NCBI RefSeq assembly: GCF_000820025.1
Contig: NZ_CDBI01000079.1
Span: 1-64,000 of the forward strand
Length of the DNA: 64,000 nucleotides
Direction of reading: 5' to 3'
Source: Aeromonas popoffii
Lineage (GTDB): Bacteria; Pseudomonadota; Gammaproteobacteria; Enterobacterales; Aeromonadaceae
Every line of letters begins with the position of its first letter. Position 1 is the stretch's first letter. The notes under the pieces were generated by a model. The model did no database searches and was not told the DNA's origin. It was given only the letters and a program-made list of their open reading frames with translations. The position numbers were made by a program, and so were the translations under genes. Shown here piece after piece: positions 38,200 to 46,551 of this stretch.

Positions 38200-38505
38200 T
38201 CAGTCCGGCTGGCGTTGAAGCAGCAGGGTGGTCAGGCGATCGACCTTCTGCTCGAGCCGGTTGAGCTGCTCGCTCAGCTGCTGCAGGTTGACGGCATCGG
38301 CCGCCATCTCGGGCTTGGCAACCGTAGGCGTGGTGGCCGCGGATGATTCTGTGGGCTGGGGTTGCTGTTTCCACTGGCTCAGCACCTTGAGCAGCTCGGC
38401 CATGGGCACGGGCTGGCTGAGGCGAGCCTTGACCATGGCGGTGGAGGGGGTGATCCCCTTCGCGGCCAGTTCGTTGGCAATGCGGATGATCTCTTGGGCG
38501 GACAT
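38200..38505 (-). CDS. Small protein: helix-turn-helix-like N-terminus plus coiled coil
   Basis: 101 residues. The first 45 (EIIRIANELAAKGITPSTAMVKARLSQPVPMAELLKVLSQW) look like the KfrA-type winged-helix entry to DNA-binding proteins. A Gln/Pro/Thr linker follows, then a heptad-rich tail (LQQLSEQLNRLEQKVDRLTTLLLQ), probably a coiled coil. Exact role unknown; the context is an operon with the DUF2310 gene. Confidence 0.65.
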   Translation of the reverse strand: MSAQEIIRIANELAAKGITPSTAMVKARLSQPVPMAELLKVLSQWKQQPQPTESSAATTPTVAKPEMAADAVNLQQLSEQLNRLEQKVDRLTTLLLQRQPD

Positions 38506-38605
38506 GAGGGCTCCTGCGCAGGATGGCGGTAATACGGGCTGGACGGGGCACAGAGCTTAACCAAACCGCCTTCGTCTGGAAAGCGGGCTGGCGAGAGGAG
38601 GAGGC

Positions 38606-38842
38606 TCAATCGCTCTGGCGCAGCCGCACATCCAGTTGATCGATGGCTTCTGACCAGTCCGCATCATCCCAGAGCGCATCGCGCAGGAAGTTGGCCTGGG
38701 ATTGGGTCCAGAAAGCGGCCTCGGGCAGCAGGGTCTGATTGTCCAGCCTGTGTTCGTGGATGAAGCGGTGTTGGCTCAACTCGTCGTTGGCCAGGCCAAG
38801 CTGGGCAAACAGGGCGGACAGGTCGTGGGTCAGGAATTCCAT
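38606..38842 (-). CDS. DUF2789 family protein
   Basis: 78 residues from ATG at 38842 (MEFLTHDLSALFAQLGLANDELSQHRFIHEHRLD), preceded by GGGAGAGATG. Matches the small DUF2789 family (about 75 residues), function unknown. The longer frame upstream to 39085 is not coding-like. Confidence 0.8.
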   Translation of the reverse strand: MEFLTHDLSALFAQLGLANDELSQHRFIHEHRLDNQTLLPEAAFWTQSQANFLRDALWDDADWSEAIDQLDVRLRQSD

Positions 38843-38978
38843 CTCATCTCTCCCGGGAGGCATTCCTGAAAAATTATAGGTCCGGATCCGTGCCGGCTTG
38901 CTATTGCGATGGCACACGTTAGAGGCAAAGTGGCTGGCCCGACTTGGTCTCTGGCCAGCGGGAGCCGCACTGGCTGGC

Positions 38979-39278
38979 TTACTGGGATGGCATGCGATGG
39001 GGGGGCAGGTCGACGCCGACGATGTGCAGTCCCTGCATGCGCAATTGTCCCTGATAGTGGCTCTCACCATCGCTGGAAAATTCAAACTCGTAGTAGGTCA
39101 AGAGCCGCAGCGGTTGGTGCGCCAGCGCACGGTGGCTGCGTGCCAGCGACAGCAGCTGCAAATCGTGATGCTGGCAGTAACGGCGCATGTATTGCCAGGC
39201 GAGCTCGGCCTGGCGGCGCTGATGCCAGAAGGCTGCGCCGATGAAGATAAGCAGCAAGATACCGAGCATTTCACCCAT
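38979..39278 (-). CDS. DUF3301 family membrane-anchored protein
   Basis: 99 residues. One N-terminal membrane helix (LGILLLIFIGAAFW), then a conserved soluble part (AWQYMRRYCQHHDLQLLS and YEFEFSSDGESHYQGQLRMQG) typical of DUF3301. Function unknown. It lies 74 bases after the DUF3549 gene on the same strand. Confidence 0.8.
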   Translation of the reverse strand: MGEMLGILLLIFIGAAFWHQRRQAELAWQYMRRYCQHHDLQLLSLARSHRALAHQPLRLLTYYEFEFSSDGESHYQGQLRMQGLHIVGVDLPPHRMPSQ

Positions 39279-39352
39279 CGAGGGCTCCTTCTGTGTGATG
39301 TGGCCTTGTGTGGACCGGGTGGCGAGCCACCCGGCCGCTATTCCATCGACCG

Positions 39353-40381
39353 TTACGCTGCGGCAAACAGGCGACCTATGGCCTGACCTAGCGCATCGCT
39401 TCGCGCCGGATCCCGCAATCTGGCCAGCATATCATCGCGCAGGGCTGGCAGGGTCACCAGCTCGGCAAACACCTGATTGAAGAACTGGGTCGGTTGCAGC
39501 GCCAACTGCTCCAGGAACAGACCGAGCAGGTTCGGCACCTTCAGGTCGGGCCAGAGGCGACCGGCGATGGCGAGCAGCAGGGCCGGGCTCGGCTGGGTTT
39601 GCAGCAGGGTCAGCAGCTTGTTGGTACGCATGGTATTGCCGTTGCACGAGGCCAGCGCCCGGCACAGGTAGGCCAGTGTTTCGGGGTCGGGCTCGGCGCC
39701 CTCCTGCTCCTTGCCGATGCGCTCGAACAGGGCACCCTGCACGGCCGGTGGCAGCGGGACATTTTCCAGGCTCTGGCACAGGGCGTAGAGCGGCGCCTGG
39801 GGCAGCTTTGGCAGCGCCTTGCACACCAGTGACAGATTGCGCTCGTCCTGCAGCCGCTCGGCCATGTCGGCGAAGCCTTGCAGGCCCAGCGCCTGCCAGC
39901 CTTCGTCACCGGGGGCTGCCAGATAGTGACACAGGGCGTCGTAGTAGGCGGAAGGGGCCTGTTCCAGCTGGCGGGCCAGCTTGGCATGCAGGCTGGCCAT
40001 CTTGGCCTCGGCCGGGCGGAAGGTGTAGGGGTTGTCGGCCAGTCGCTGGGCCTTCTCTTCATCCAGATCACCGGTCAGCTTGTAGCCCAGGGTCTCGACC
40101 ACCTGATCCATGAAGAGTTTGGGGCCGCTGCCGATGAGCAGGCCGCGCTCATCGAGCGCAAACTTGAGGAACCAGAGGTAGTGCCTGGACTCCGCTGGCT
40201 GGAAGAAGTGGACGCCGAGCCAGGCGTGCTGTTGCAGGGGCCAGGGATAGGGTTCCTGCTGCTGCTCGATGCGCACGAAGGTATCGCTCGGTAGCGGCCG
40301 CACCTGACGACCCATGTCGAACAGTTGAAACTGGGTATCGGCCTGGGTCAGAAACTCGGTCAGCGTGTTGATGGTAGACAT
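39353..40381 (-). CDS. DUF3549 family protein
   Basis: 342 residues, cytosolic, no obvious catalytic motif; repeated Leu-rich helices (LARQLEQAPSAYYDALCHYLA; MAERLQDERNLSLVCKALPKL) suggest an alpha-solenoid. DUF3549 and DUF3301 genes are neighbours in related gammaproteobacteria near syd and yqcC. This is the last core gene before the accessory island. Confidence 0.8.
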   Translation of the reverse strand: MSTINTLTEFLTQADTQFQLFDMGRQVRPLPSDTFVRIEQQQEPYPWPLQQHAWLGVHFFQPAESRHYLWFLKFALDERGLLIGSGPKLFMDQVVETLGYKLTGDLDEEKAQRLADNPYTFRPAEAKMASLHAKLARQLEQAPSAYYDALCHYLAAPGDEGWQALGLQGFADMAERLQDERNLSLVCKALPKLPQAPLYALCQSLENVPLPPAVQGALFERIGKEQEGAEPDPETLAYLCRALASCNGNTMRTNKLLTLLQTQPSPALLLAIAGRLWPDLKVPNLLGLFLEQLALQPTQFFNQVFAELVTLPALRDDMLARLRDPARSDALGQAIGRLFAAA

Positions 40382-40420
40382 GATGTGATCCGGCTAAGGG
40401 TGATGCGGGCCGATTATAAA

Positions 40421-40546
40421 GCGGTTATATCAGATAGCCAGTGAGGAGCAGACTTCGGCCCACCGCCCGTGATGGAACCCGTTGTTCATGGCGTCGGCAT
40501 CAACCCGGAAGGTGAGAGCGCCACGGTTAATCAGAGACTTGTTGTA
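40421..40546 (-). pseudogene. Remnant of an IS5-type transposase
   Basis: On the minus strand a broken frame reads YNKSLINRGALTFRVD from 40546, like the start of IS5-family transposases (YNKALINRGSLTFW...). A stop lies just upstream and unrelated sequence follows, so only a fragment survives. It marks past insertion activity at the left edge of the island. Confidence 0.45.
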
Positions 40547-40614
40547 TTAAGACCTGTGGGTGATGGGGTGAAGCGCCTTGCCCATGGATGCAGACTTGAA
40601 AGGAATGGTGGTGA

Positions 40615-40883
40615 TCAGATCACCGCCTTCTCAGTTAATGCCATTCCAACCGCATCGATTTGGGCAACAATGCCGGTTGGCACTGCTCCTGCCGCCGTTA
40701 CCAGCCCCGAAGCGAAACGGGCATCTGCACGACGTACCGTTATGTCGAGAATGGGCAAGCGCGCACCTGAACCGGTCAGGGCCGCACGCCCAAATACCTG
40801 GCTGCGCAGCTCGCGCAAGACCGTCAGATTGACGAGTTCCTAATCCAGGCCTGTGGGCTCATGCCGATTGATTGCGTAGCCAT
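40615..40883 (-). pseudogene. Decayed gene of unknown family
   Basis: A start with a good ribosome site (CAGGAAATAAGAAAATG, ATG at 40883) opens a frame that stops after 19 codons. A second frame resumes as ELVNLTVLRELRSQVFGRAALTGSG and runs to the stop at 40615. The two halves read like one gene broken by a frameshift and an in-frame TAG. I do not recognise the protein. Confidence 0.4.
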
Positions 40884-40967
40884 TTTCTTATTTCCTGGTG
40901 AGGGCGTGTGCTATCTGTTTGATTGTTGGTACTATTTAGTACGTTTTATCGCATGTAAGCTGAATGC

Positions 40968-41768
40968 TTGACCACTACCCCGTTTCATTTTCTCAATACT
41001 GCCGACGCACTGACGCTCATCACCCAGTTCGACACGGCCACTGACGAGCACACCATAGTCGCGCTGTTGCGCGCCCTCAGCCTGCAGATGGGCTTTGACC
41101 ACTTTCGGCTGGGGTTCATCTCGCCAAGCTCTATCCAGCGTCCCGAGGTGCGCATTTTCAATGGCTGTCCTGCCCCGTGGGTGCAGACTTATGACGAGAA
41201 GGGATTTTTTACTGTAGACCCTGTGGTGCGCAAAGGGATGACGCAGAGCACGCCGATCCTGTGGGCTAATCTCATCACCGAGTGTTGCGACCAACAAGAT
41301 ATCGATGGGCTTGAGGTGATGCTGCAGGCACATGATGCTGGTCTGCGTGATGGCATCACGATCCCCTGGCATGGGCCTAACGGTCATGTAGGGCTGCTCT
41401 CTCTTATCACGCGGACACCACGCACTGAACATCAATGGCTTGGCGCGGTTCCTTTTCTTAGCTGGCTATCAAGCCATGTCTTCGAAGCCGTCGCACGAGT
41501 GTGTTCGTCAGCAATGCCACCGCGTGACCCTTTAAGCTTGCGGGAGCTGGAGGTATGCCAATGGGCGGCAGAGGGGAAACAGGTGAGCGATATTGCCCAG
41601 ATATTGGGCATCACCCCTAGAACGGTGACCTTTCACCTGGAGCGTATTGCCGAGAAGCTGGGAGCTAGCAATAAAAGCCAGGCGATATCCTGGGCGCTCA
41701 AGCAGGGGCTGGTGCGGCTCAATATCGATGCTGCGTTAGTGAGGAACGTTGATGAGGATGGTCAATGA
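40968..41768 (+). CDS. LuxR-family regulator, no partner LuxI nearby (LuxR solo)
   Basis: 266 residues from a TTG at 40968 (a TAA lies four codons upstream, so no earlier start is possible); the ribosome site is weak. The N-terminal domain keeps all six positions that contact acyl-homoserine lactone in TraR: Trp71, Tyr75, Asp84, Pro85, Trp99 and Gly129, with the first five at TraR spacing. The C-terminal helix-turn-helix (LSLRELEVCQWAAEGKQVSDIAQILGITPRTVTFHLERIAEKLGASNKSQAI, about 189-240) is intact. No synthase gene is in the window. Adjacent to hcp, so it may link quorum signals to this T6SS module. Confidence 0.85.
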   Translation: MTTTPFHFLNTADALTLITQFDTATDEHTIVALLRALSLQMGFDHFRLGFISPSSIQRPEVRIFNGCPAPWVQTYDEKGFFTVDPVVRKGMTQSTPILWANLITECCDQQDIDGLEVMLQAHDAGLRDGITIPWHGPNGHVGLLSLITRTPRTEHQWLGAVPFLSWLSSHVFEAVARVCSSAMPPRDPLSLRELEVCQWAAEGKQVSDIAQILGITPRTVTFHLERIAEKLGASNKSQAISWALKQGLVRLNIDAALVRNVDEDGQ

Positions 41769-41784
41769 TTCTGTTTTGTGCAAT

Positions 41785-41864
41785 AAATTGCTCACATTAC
41801 AGATTAAATTGCTGCATGCGCAACATTTGACGATGTATCTTGGTTGTTTGAGCGAGAAATTGCT
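41785..41864 (+). repeat. Three AAATTGCT elements upstream of the hcp promoter
   Basis: AAATTGCT at 41785-41792, 41806-41813 and 41857-41864. Each sits within partial dyad symmetry, e.g. GCAAT-AA-ATTGC at 41780-41791. They lie 65-150 bases upstream of the sigma-54 site, where activator (enhancer) sites are normally found. Candidate binding sites for a VasH-type sigma-54 activator or the LuxR solo; inference only. Confidence 0.4.
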
Positions 41865-41928
41865 CGTGGCTGAGTGTTCGGTGTGTGGTCTGGAAGGTAA
41901 GTGACTGATAAATAAGAGATCTAAAAAG

Positions 41929-41944
41929 TGGCATGGTCACTGCT
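41929..41944 (+). promoter_or_regulatory. Sigma-54 (RpoN) promoter of hcp
   Basis: TGGCATGGTCACTGCT matches TGGCAYRN4TTGCW at all fixed positions but one, with the required ten bases between GG and GC. The transcript would start near 41956, 42 bases before the hcp ATG. hcp promoters of Vibrio and Aeromonas T6SS auxiliary clusters are known to use RpoN with VasH. Confidence 0.75.
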
Positions 41945-41997
41945 AAGGGTTTGGTCGAGTGCTAGTTCATTTAACCAACCTATTTAGGAGCATACAC

Positions 41998-42516
41998 ATG
42001 CCAACTCCATGTTATATCAGCATCGAAGGTAAAACTCAGGGCAACATCACTGCCGGTGCCTTCACCTCCGACTCCGTCGGTAACATCTTCGTACAAGGTC
42101 ACGAAGACGAGATGCTGGTGCAAGAGTTCAATCACCAGGTAACTGTACCGACTGACCCGCAATCCGGTCAGCCTGCTGGTCAGCGTGTCCACAAGCCGTT
42201 CAAATTCACCGTTGCGCTGAACAAAGCTGTGCCGCTGATGTACAACTCCCTGGCCTCTGGCGAGATGCTGCCGAAAGTGACCCTGAAGTGGTACCGCACC
42301 TCTGTGGAAGGCAAGCAGGAGCACTTCTTCTCTACCGTGCTGACCGATGCCACCATCGTTGACATCGACTGCCAGATGCCGCACTGCCAAGACCCGGCGA
42401 AATCCGACTTCACCCAGCTTATCCAGGTCTCTCTTGCTTACCGCAAGATTGACTGGGAGCACACCGTTGCCGGTACCTCTGGTGCTGATGACTGGCGCGC
42501 CCCGATCGAAGCGTAA
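41998..42516 (+). CDS. hcp: T6SS tube protein Hcp
   Basis: 172 residues from ATG at 41998, with TTAGGAG upstream; the in-frame start 13 codons earlier is ignored. MPTPCYISIEGKTQGNITAGAFTSDSVGNIFVQGHEDEMLVQEFNHQVTVP is a typical Hcp opening, followed by HKPFKFTVALNKAVPLMYNSLASGE. Hcp forms the hexameric rings of the expelled tube and chaperones small effectors. A partial terminator follows, so hcp is probably made in excess of vgrG. Confidence 0.97.
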   Translation: MPTPCYISIEGKTQGNITAGAFTSDSVGNIFVQGHEDEMLVQEFNHQVTVPTDPQSGQPAGQRVHKPFKFTVALNKAVPLMYNSLASGEMLPKVTLKWYRTSVEGKQEHFFSTVLTDATIVDIDCQMPHCQDPAKSDFTQLIQVSLAYRKIDWEHTVAGTSGADDWRAPIEA

Positions 42517-42526
42517 CGGGGTACAC

Positions 42527-42553
42527 AAGGGCACTGCTTGCGGTGCCCTTTTT
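42527..42553 (+). terminator. Attenuating terminator between hcp and vgrG
   Basis: Stem AAGGGCAC / GTGCCCTT with an eight-base loop, followed by TTT. Downstream vgrG has no obvious promoter of its own in the 250 bases that follow, so read-through is likely. Confidence 0.65.
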
Positions 42554-42804
42554 GCCATCTGCGTGTTTGACGGGGATCTCCTGCCGCTTGCTATTCACTT
42601 TTCCATCCCGGCGATTTTTTCTTATGCCTGTTTGCTCTGCGCAAGTGGGCACAAGAAAAAAGACGAGTTCACGTCTTGCTGCACGCCGTCAAGGGCGTGC
42701 GGCAGCCATGGTGTCAGAAACGCCGGGGCGATGACGGATCTCTCACACAGTTTGAATGGCTCCCGATTGTGCGGGGCCGCATGACATCTCAGGGGCGCTC
42801 ACCG

Positions 42805-45732
42805 ATGGCAGACAGCACAGGATTACAATTTACCGTTAAGGTAGGGGCCTTGCCCGAGACCACCTTCGTGGTGGCCGAGTTTGCGCTGGAAGAGGCACTG
42901 AACGGGCCGTTCCAGTTGCGATTGGAATTGGCGAGCCCGGAGCCTGACGTCGACGTTGGCGCCGTGCTTGACCAGCCCTGCGAGCTGATGGTGTGGTACC
43001 ACGGCGAGCTGCAGCGCCGGGTATGCGGGGTAGTGAGCGATTTTGCGCAAGGGGACAGCGGCTTTCGCCGTACCCGCTATCAGCTGCGGGTGCAGCCGGA
43101 GCTGTGGCGACTCTCGCTTCGCCAAAACTCCCGCATATTTCAGGCACAAAAGCCTGACGAAATCCTCTCCATTTTGCTGCAAGAGCACGGCATCACCGAT
43201 TACGCCTTTGCGCTGAAAAACGAACACGCCCAGCGTGAATACTGCGTCCAGTATCGAGAAACCGACCTCGATTTCGTTAACCGCCTTGCTGCCGAAGAGG
43301 GGCTGTTCTACTTCCACGAGTTTGAAGCAGGCAAGCATCGTATCGTCTTTGCCGACGATGCGGCGGCATTAACAGCTGGCCCCGAGCTCTTTTTCAACCT
43401 CGGCAATCGCTCGCTGGAACAGGGCGCCTATGTGCGCCAGTTCCACTACCGAGAATCAGTGCGCCCCTCAGACGTGGAGCTCAAGGACTACAGCTTCAAG
43501 ACCCCGGCTTACGGTCTCTCCCAGAAGAAAATGGGGGCTGAGCTGGAGCACCAGCGCGACACTTACCAGCACTTTGACTATCCGGGCCGCTACAAGCAGG
43601 ACGGCAGTGGCAAGGCCTTTGCCCAGCACCGGCTCGATGCCCTGCGCAATGACGCGGTCAGCGGCAGTGGCAAGTCCAACAGCGCGGCCCTGCTGCCGGG
43701 CCAGACATTTTCACTCACCGAGCATCCGAACGGTAACCTCAACACCGACTGGCAAATCGTCCGTATCCGCCACACCGGCGAACAGCCACAGGCGCTGGAG
43801 GAAGAGGGCGGCAGCGGCCCGACCGTTTACCACAACGAATTTGGCGTAGTGAAAGCGAGTACCACCTGGCGCGCCCGCATCGGCAGCCCCGAGGCGCCCC
43901 ACAAGCCAATGGTCGACGGCCCGCAAATCGCCAGCGTGGTTGGGCCTGAAGGGGAGGAGATTCACTGCGACGAGCATGGCCGGGTAAAACTGCAATTCCC
44001 GTGGGACCGCTACGGCAGTTCCAACGACCAGAGCTCCTGCTGGGTGCGGGTGAGTCAGGGCTGGGCCGGTGGCCAGTACGGCATGATGGCCATCCCGCGC
44101 ATCGGCCACGAAGTCATCGTGAGTTTCCTGGAAGGGGACCCCGACCAGCCCATCGTTACCGGTCGCACCTTCCATGCCACCAACCGCCCCCCTTACGAGC
44201 TGCCCGCCAACAAGACGCGCACCGTGCTGCGCACCGAAACTCATCAGGGCGAGGGCTTCAACGAGCTGCGTTTTGAAGACCAGGCGGGGCAGGAAGAGAT
44301 TTACATCCACGGTCAGAAAGACCTGAACGTGCTAATCGAGAACGACGCGGCCTGGCATATCAAGCATGACGAGCATCGTGATATCGACAACGAGCGGGTG
44401 ACCCGCATCAAGGCCAACGACCACCTGACAGTCGAGGGCGAGAAGCGCGACCACATCAAGGCTGACTATTCGCTGACGGTGGATGCCTCCATGCACCAGA
44501 AGCTGGCTCAGTCACTGCTGGTTGATGCTGGCAGCGAAGTGCACCACAAGGCGGGCATGAAAATCGTGATGGAGGCCGGGGCCGAACTGACCCTGAAAGT
44601 CGGCGGCAGCTTTGTGAAGATTGATGCCGGTGGTGTCACCCTCTCTGGCGGCTCCATCAAGATGAACTCTGGCGGCAGCCCCGGTTCTGGCTCGGGCTGG
44701 GCAGGGCAAATGCCCGGTTTGCCCGGGGCGGTCAAGGTGCCGCCAGTACCACCAGCGACTATCCCTGCGAGTGCTATTCAAAAAAGCATGGAGTCCATGG
44801 CCCCGCTAGTGAAGCCATGTGCTTTTTCAAATGATTCAGTCAAGTCCCTAGGTGCTCCTTTGTCTGCCTCTAGGGGGAGCTCGACTCAAACGTCGTTTAA
44901 GCCAAACAAAAATACAGAAAGGTTAATGAGGGGGTATATATCGCCTTTGCAAACACGCGGCCTATTAGTTGGGGATGCATCCCATTCTATTGAACTCAAG
45001 TTTGACGTTTGCCGTGTTGATGCACTAGTACAGCTAGATATGCCGAGGCCTTATAGCAGCGAGGATGCGTTATTTAGTGATAAAATTATAACATCTACAG
45101 GTGAACAGGCGACTTCATGTGAAGGTGGATTGCAAATCGGATCCTATTGGGGGAAAGAAACGCTAGGAAAAAATGTTTCCTTGATCAATGTAGTCAATGG
45201 TACAGCAGGGACAATAGGCATTCGTCTTGAGCTTAATTCCTTAGTTGATGGATATCCTGTTATCGTTACTTCTGGTGCATTGAGTGGTTGCACCATGATG
45301 TATGCTTATGACCATGAATTTTTCTATGCCTACCATACAGGTCAACCTGGTGGTATGGATTGGAAAACTGGAGTTGATGGTATTACGACGACAGCAGCAT
45401 GTCACACAGTGTTGACTGGGCGTAACACCGATGTATTGATCAAGCACAATAACTCGTTACTTGATATCTTTAATTCCTACGAAGGGGCAATCATTACTTA
45501 TATGGGTAAAGAGGGAACTGTAATTAATAAGACTAGCCCCAGAGTTGTAATATTCGATTATAACCAAGCCAAGACTACCAGTAGGGCTCCTCGAGCTGGT
45601 TATGCCTATGCTCTGCTCGCCCGCTCAGGAAACAAACTCAAGATAAAGGGATTGTCTGAAGACGTCTTGATCAGTTTAAAAGATAACAAGATCACCCAAT
45701 TAGCCAGCAAGAAAATTAAATTTATCTCCTAG
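42805..45732 (+). CDS. vgrG: T6SS spike protein VgrG with C-terminal CNF1-like deamidase domain
   Basis: 975 residues from ATG at 42805 (an ATG at 42781 is an alternative). Residues 1 to about 655 are standard VgrG: gp27-like head, gp5-like OB fold ([16 protein letters not shown]...[40 protein letters not shown]), then a beta-helix needle. A Pro/Gly/Ser linker (about 620-665) leads to a C-terminal domain of about 275 residues unrelated to VgrG. It has ALSGCTMM (Cys829), His844 in FFYAYHTG, and Val796. The spacings V-33-C-15-H equal those of Val833/Cys866/His881 in E. coli CNF1, the toxin that deamidates a Rho GTPase glutamine. The domain is AT-rich (22/60 at 45061-45120 versus 36/60 at 43981-44040), suggesting a swapped module. 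Confidence 0.93.
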   Translation: MADSTGLQFTVKVGALPETTFVVAEFALEEALNGPFQLRLELASPEPDVDVGAVLDQPCELMVWYHGELQRRVCGVVSDFAQGDSGFRRTRYQLRVQPELWRLSLRQNSRIFQAQKPDEILSILLQEHGITDYAFALKNEHAQREYCVQYRETDLDFVNRLAAEEGLFYFHEFEAGKHRIVFADDAAALTAGPELFFNLGNRSLEQGAYVRQFHYRESVRPSDVELKDYSFKTPAYGLSQKKMGAELEHQRDTYQHFDYPGRYKQDGSGKAFAQHRLDALRNDAVSGSGKSNSAALLPGQTFSLTEHPNGNLNTDWQIVRIRHTGEQPQALEEEGGSGPTVYHNEFGVVKASTTWRARIGSPEAPHKPMVDGPQIASVVGPEGEEIHCDEHGRVKLQFPWDRYGSSNDQSSCWVRVSQGWAGGQYGMMAIPRIGHEVIVSFLEGDPDQPIVTGRTFHATNRPPYELPANKTRTVLRTETHQGEGFNELRFEDQAGQEEIYIHGQKDLNVLIENDAAWHIKHDEHRDIDNERVTRIKANDHLTVEGEKRDHIKADYSLTVDASMHQKLAQSLLVDAGSEVHHKAGMKIVMEAGAELTLKVGGSFVKIDAGGVTLSGGSIKMNSGGSPGSGSGWAGQMPGLPGAVKVPPVPPATIPASAIQKSMESMAPLVKPCAFSNDSVKSLGAPLSASRGSSTQTSFKPNKNTERLMRGYISPLQTRGLLVGDASHSIELKFDVCRVDALVQLDMPRPYSSEDALFSDKIITSTGEQATSCEGGLQIGSYWGKETLGKNVSLINVVNGTAGTIGIRLELNSLVDGYPVIVTSGALSGCTMMYAYDHEFFYAYHTGQPGGMDWKTGVDGITTTAACHTVLTGRNTDVLIKHNNSLLDIFNSYEGAIITYMGKEGTVINKTSPRVVIFDYNQAKTTSRAPRAGYAYALLARSGNKLKIKGLSEDVLISLKDNKITQLASKKIKFIS

Positions 45733-45741
45733 AGGAAGTGT

Positions 45742-46551
45742 ATGTCACCTTTTCCACTTAACGATGAGAGGTTTATTGCATCAGATGCATGTCAGCGTTT
45801 TGCAATTGTTGATGCAGTTGCAGATCATCAAGCAATCTTGTCGTTTTGCGAACAAGGTGGTAGAGATGCTTGTCCCCTGTTTGCTGGCACTGCCTTTGCC
45901 GATCAAGCTGAACAAGGTCCTTGGTTACTGCCCTTTCCCTCAGGTGAGTTTATTGTTGCTCACCCACAACTTCGCGGCTTTTATTTCCTTAGTAGCGAAC
46001 CTGTGAATGTTGTTCAGAAGCATTGGCAAAGCCTGATAGAGGTGGCGTTTGAAGGGGAAGTGATGTGGCTGCGTTATGCCGATAATCGGGTCTTTCCCAA
46101 GATGCTGGCCACCATGAGTCAGCAGGAGCTCGATGATGTGCTCGGCCCCTGCTCCAGCCTGTGGGCTAACGACAGCGCTTGGCTACGCACGCCTGATGCC
46201 GAATTTACTCCCCGCCAAGCACCCTGGTTTCGCGTCCAGCCTCACCACCTGGCACCGCTGTATGACGAAAGCCGTCACGCCTACATCCTCTCGCGCCACT
46301 TCTGGCAGCGCATGGAGGATATGATGGCGCGTCATCCCAATCCGGAAGCCGCAATTGCCACAGTCCTCAAGCAGGCCAATCAAGGTGGGTTAGAAGGTGA
46401 CGTCCTTGATGGCATTGTGGCTGGCGCTCTCACGTTGCAGGCTAATATGGCGCTCGATGCCATCAGAGCACCATTGATGCTGACTAACGACGAACTGGCT
46501 CAGGTGAAGAACTGGCTGAACAAACACCCTGAATTGATAGGAGCCGTGTAA
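45742..46551 (+). CDS. DUF4123 T6SS effector-loading adaptor (Tap/TEC)
   Basis: 269 residues; AGAGGAAGTGT precedes the ATG. DUF4123 proteins bind the tip of a cognate VgrG and deliver a cargo effector encoded next door, here the phospholipase whose start codon overlaps this stop by one base. The conserved ERFALVDA-like opening (FAIVDAV) and the SLIEV...VMWLRYADNRVF segment are present. Base composition is AT-rich until about 46,030 and GC-rich after, so the N-terminal third shares the foreign look of the VgrG tail while the rest does not. Confidence 0.85.
   Translation: MSPFPLNDERFIASDACQRFAIVDAVADHQAILSFCEQGGRDACPLFAGTAFADQAEQGPWLLPFPSGEFIVAHPQLRGFYFLSSEPVNVVQKHWQSLIEVAFEGEVMWLRYADNRVFPKMLATMSQQELDDVLGPCSSLWANDSAWLRTPDAEFTPRQAPWFRVQPHHLAPLYDESRHAYILSRHFWQRMEDMMARHPNPEAAIATVLKQANQGGLEGDVLDGIVAGALTLQANMALDAIRAPLMLTNDELAQVKNWLNKHPELIGAV

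Larger units (their letters stand above)
40382..40967. other. 586-base debris zone at the island's left edge
   Basis: No intact gene. It contains the IS5-like fragment and the decayed ORF described separately. The longest open frames on the plus strand here (40469-40843, 40578-40832) are shadows without ribosome sites. Confidence 0.6.

Noticed and set aside
40469-40843. 124-codon plus-strand ORF in the island's left edge
   Set aside because: The minus strand carries better-supported gene remnants; no ribosome site or protein-like pattern on the plus strand.
42676-42804. Upstream extension of VgrG from an earlier start
   Set aside because: The extra 43 residues are Arg-rich and not VgrG-like; the family start is near [14 protein letters not shown] at 42805 (or 42781).
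44600-44760. The Gly/Ser/Pro stretch of VgrG as a frameshift or sequencing fault
   Set aside because: The frame continues without a break into a protein with coherent catalytic motifs; the stretch is a normal linker.
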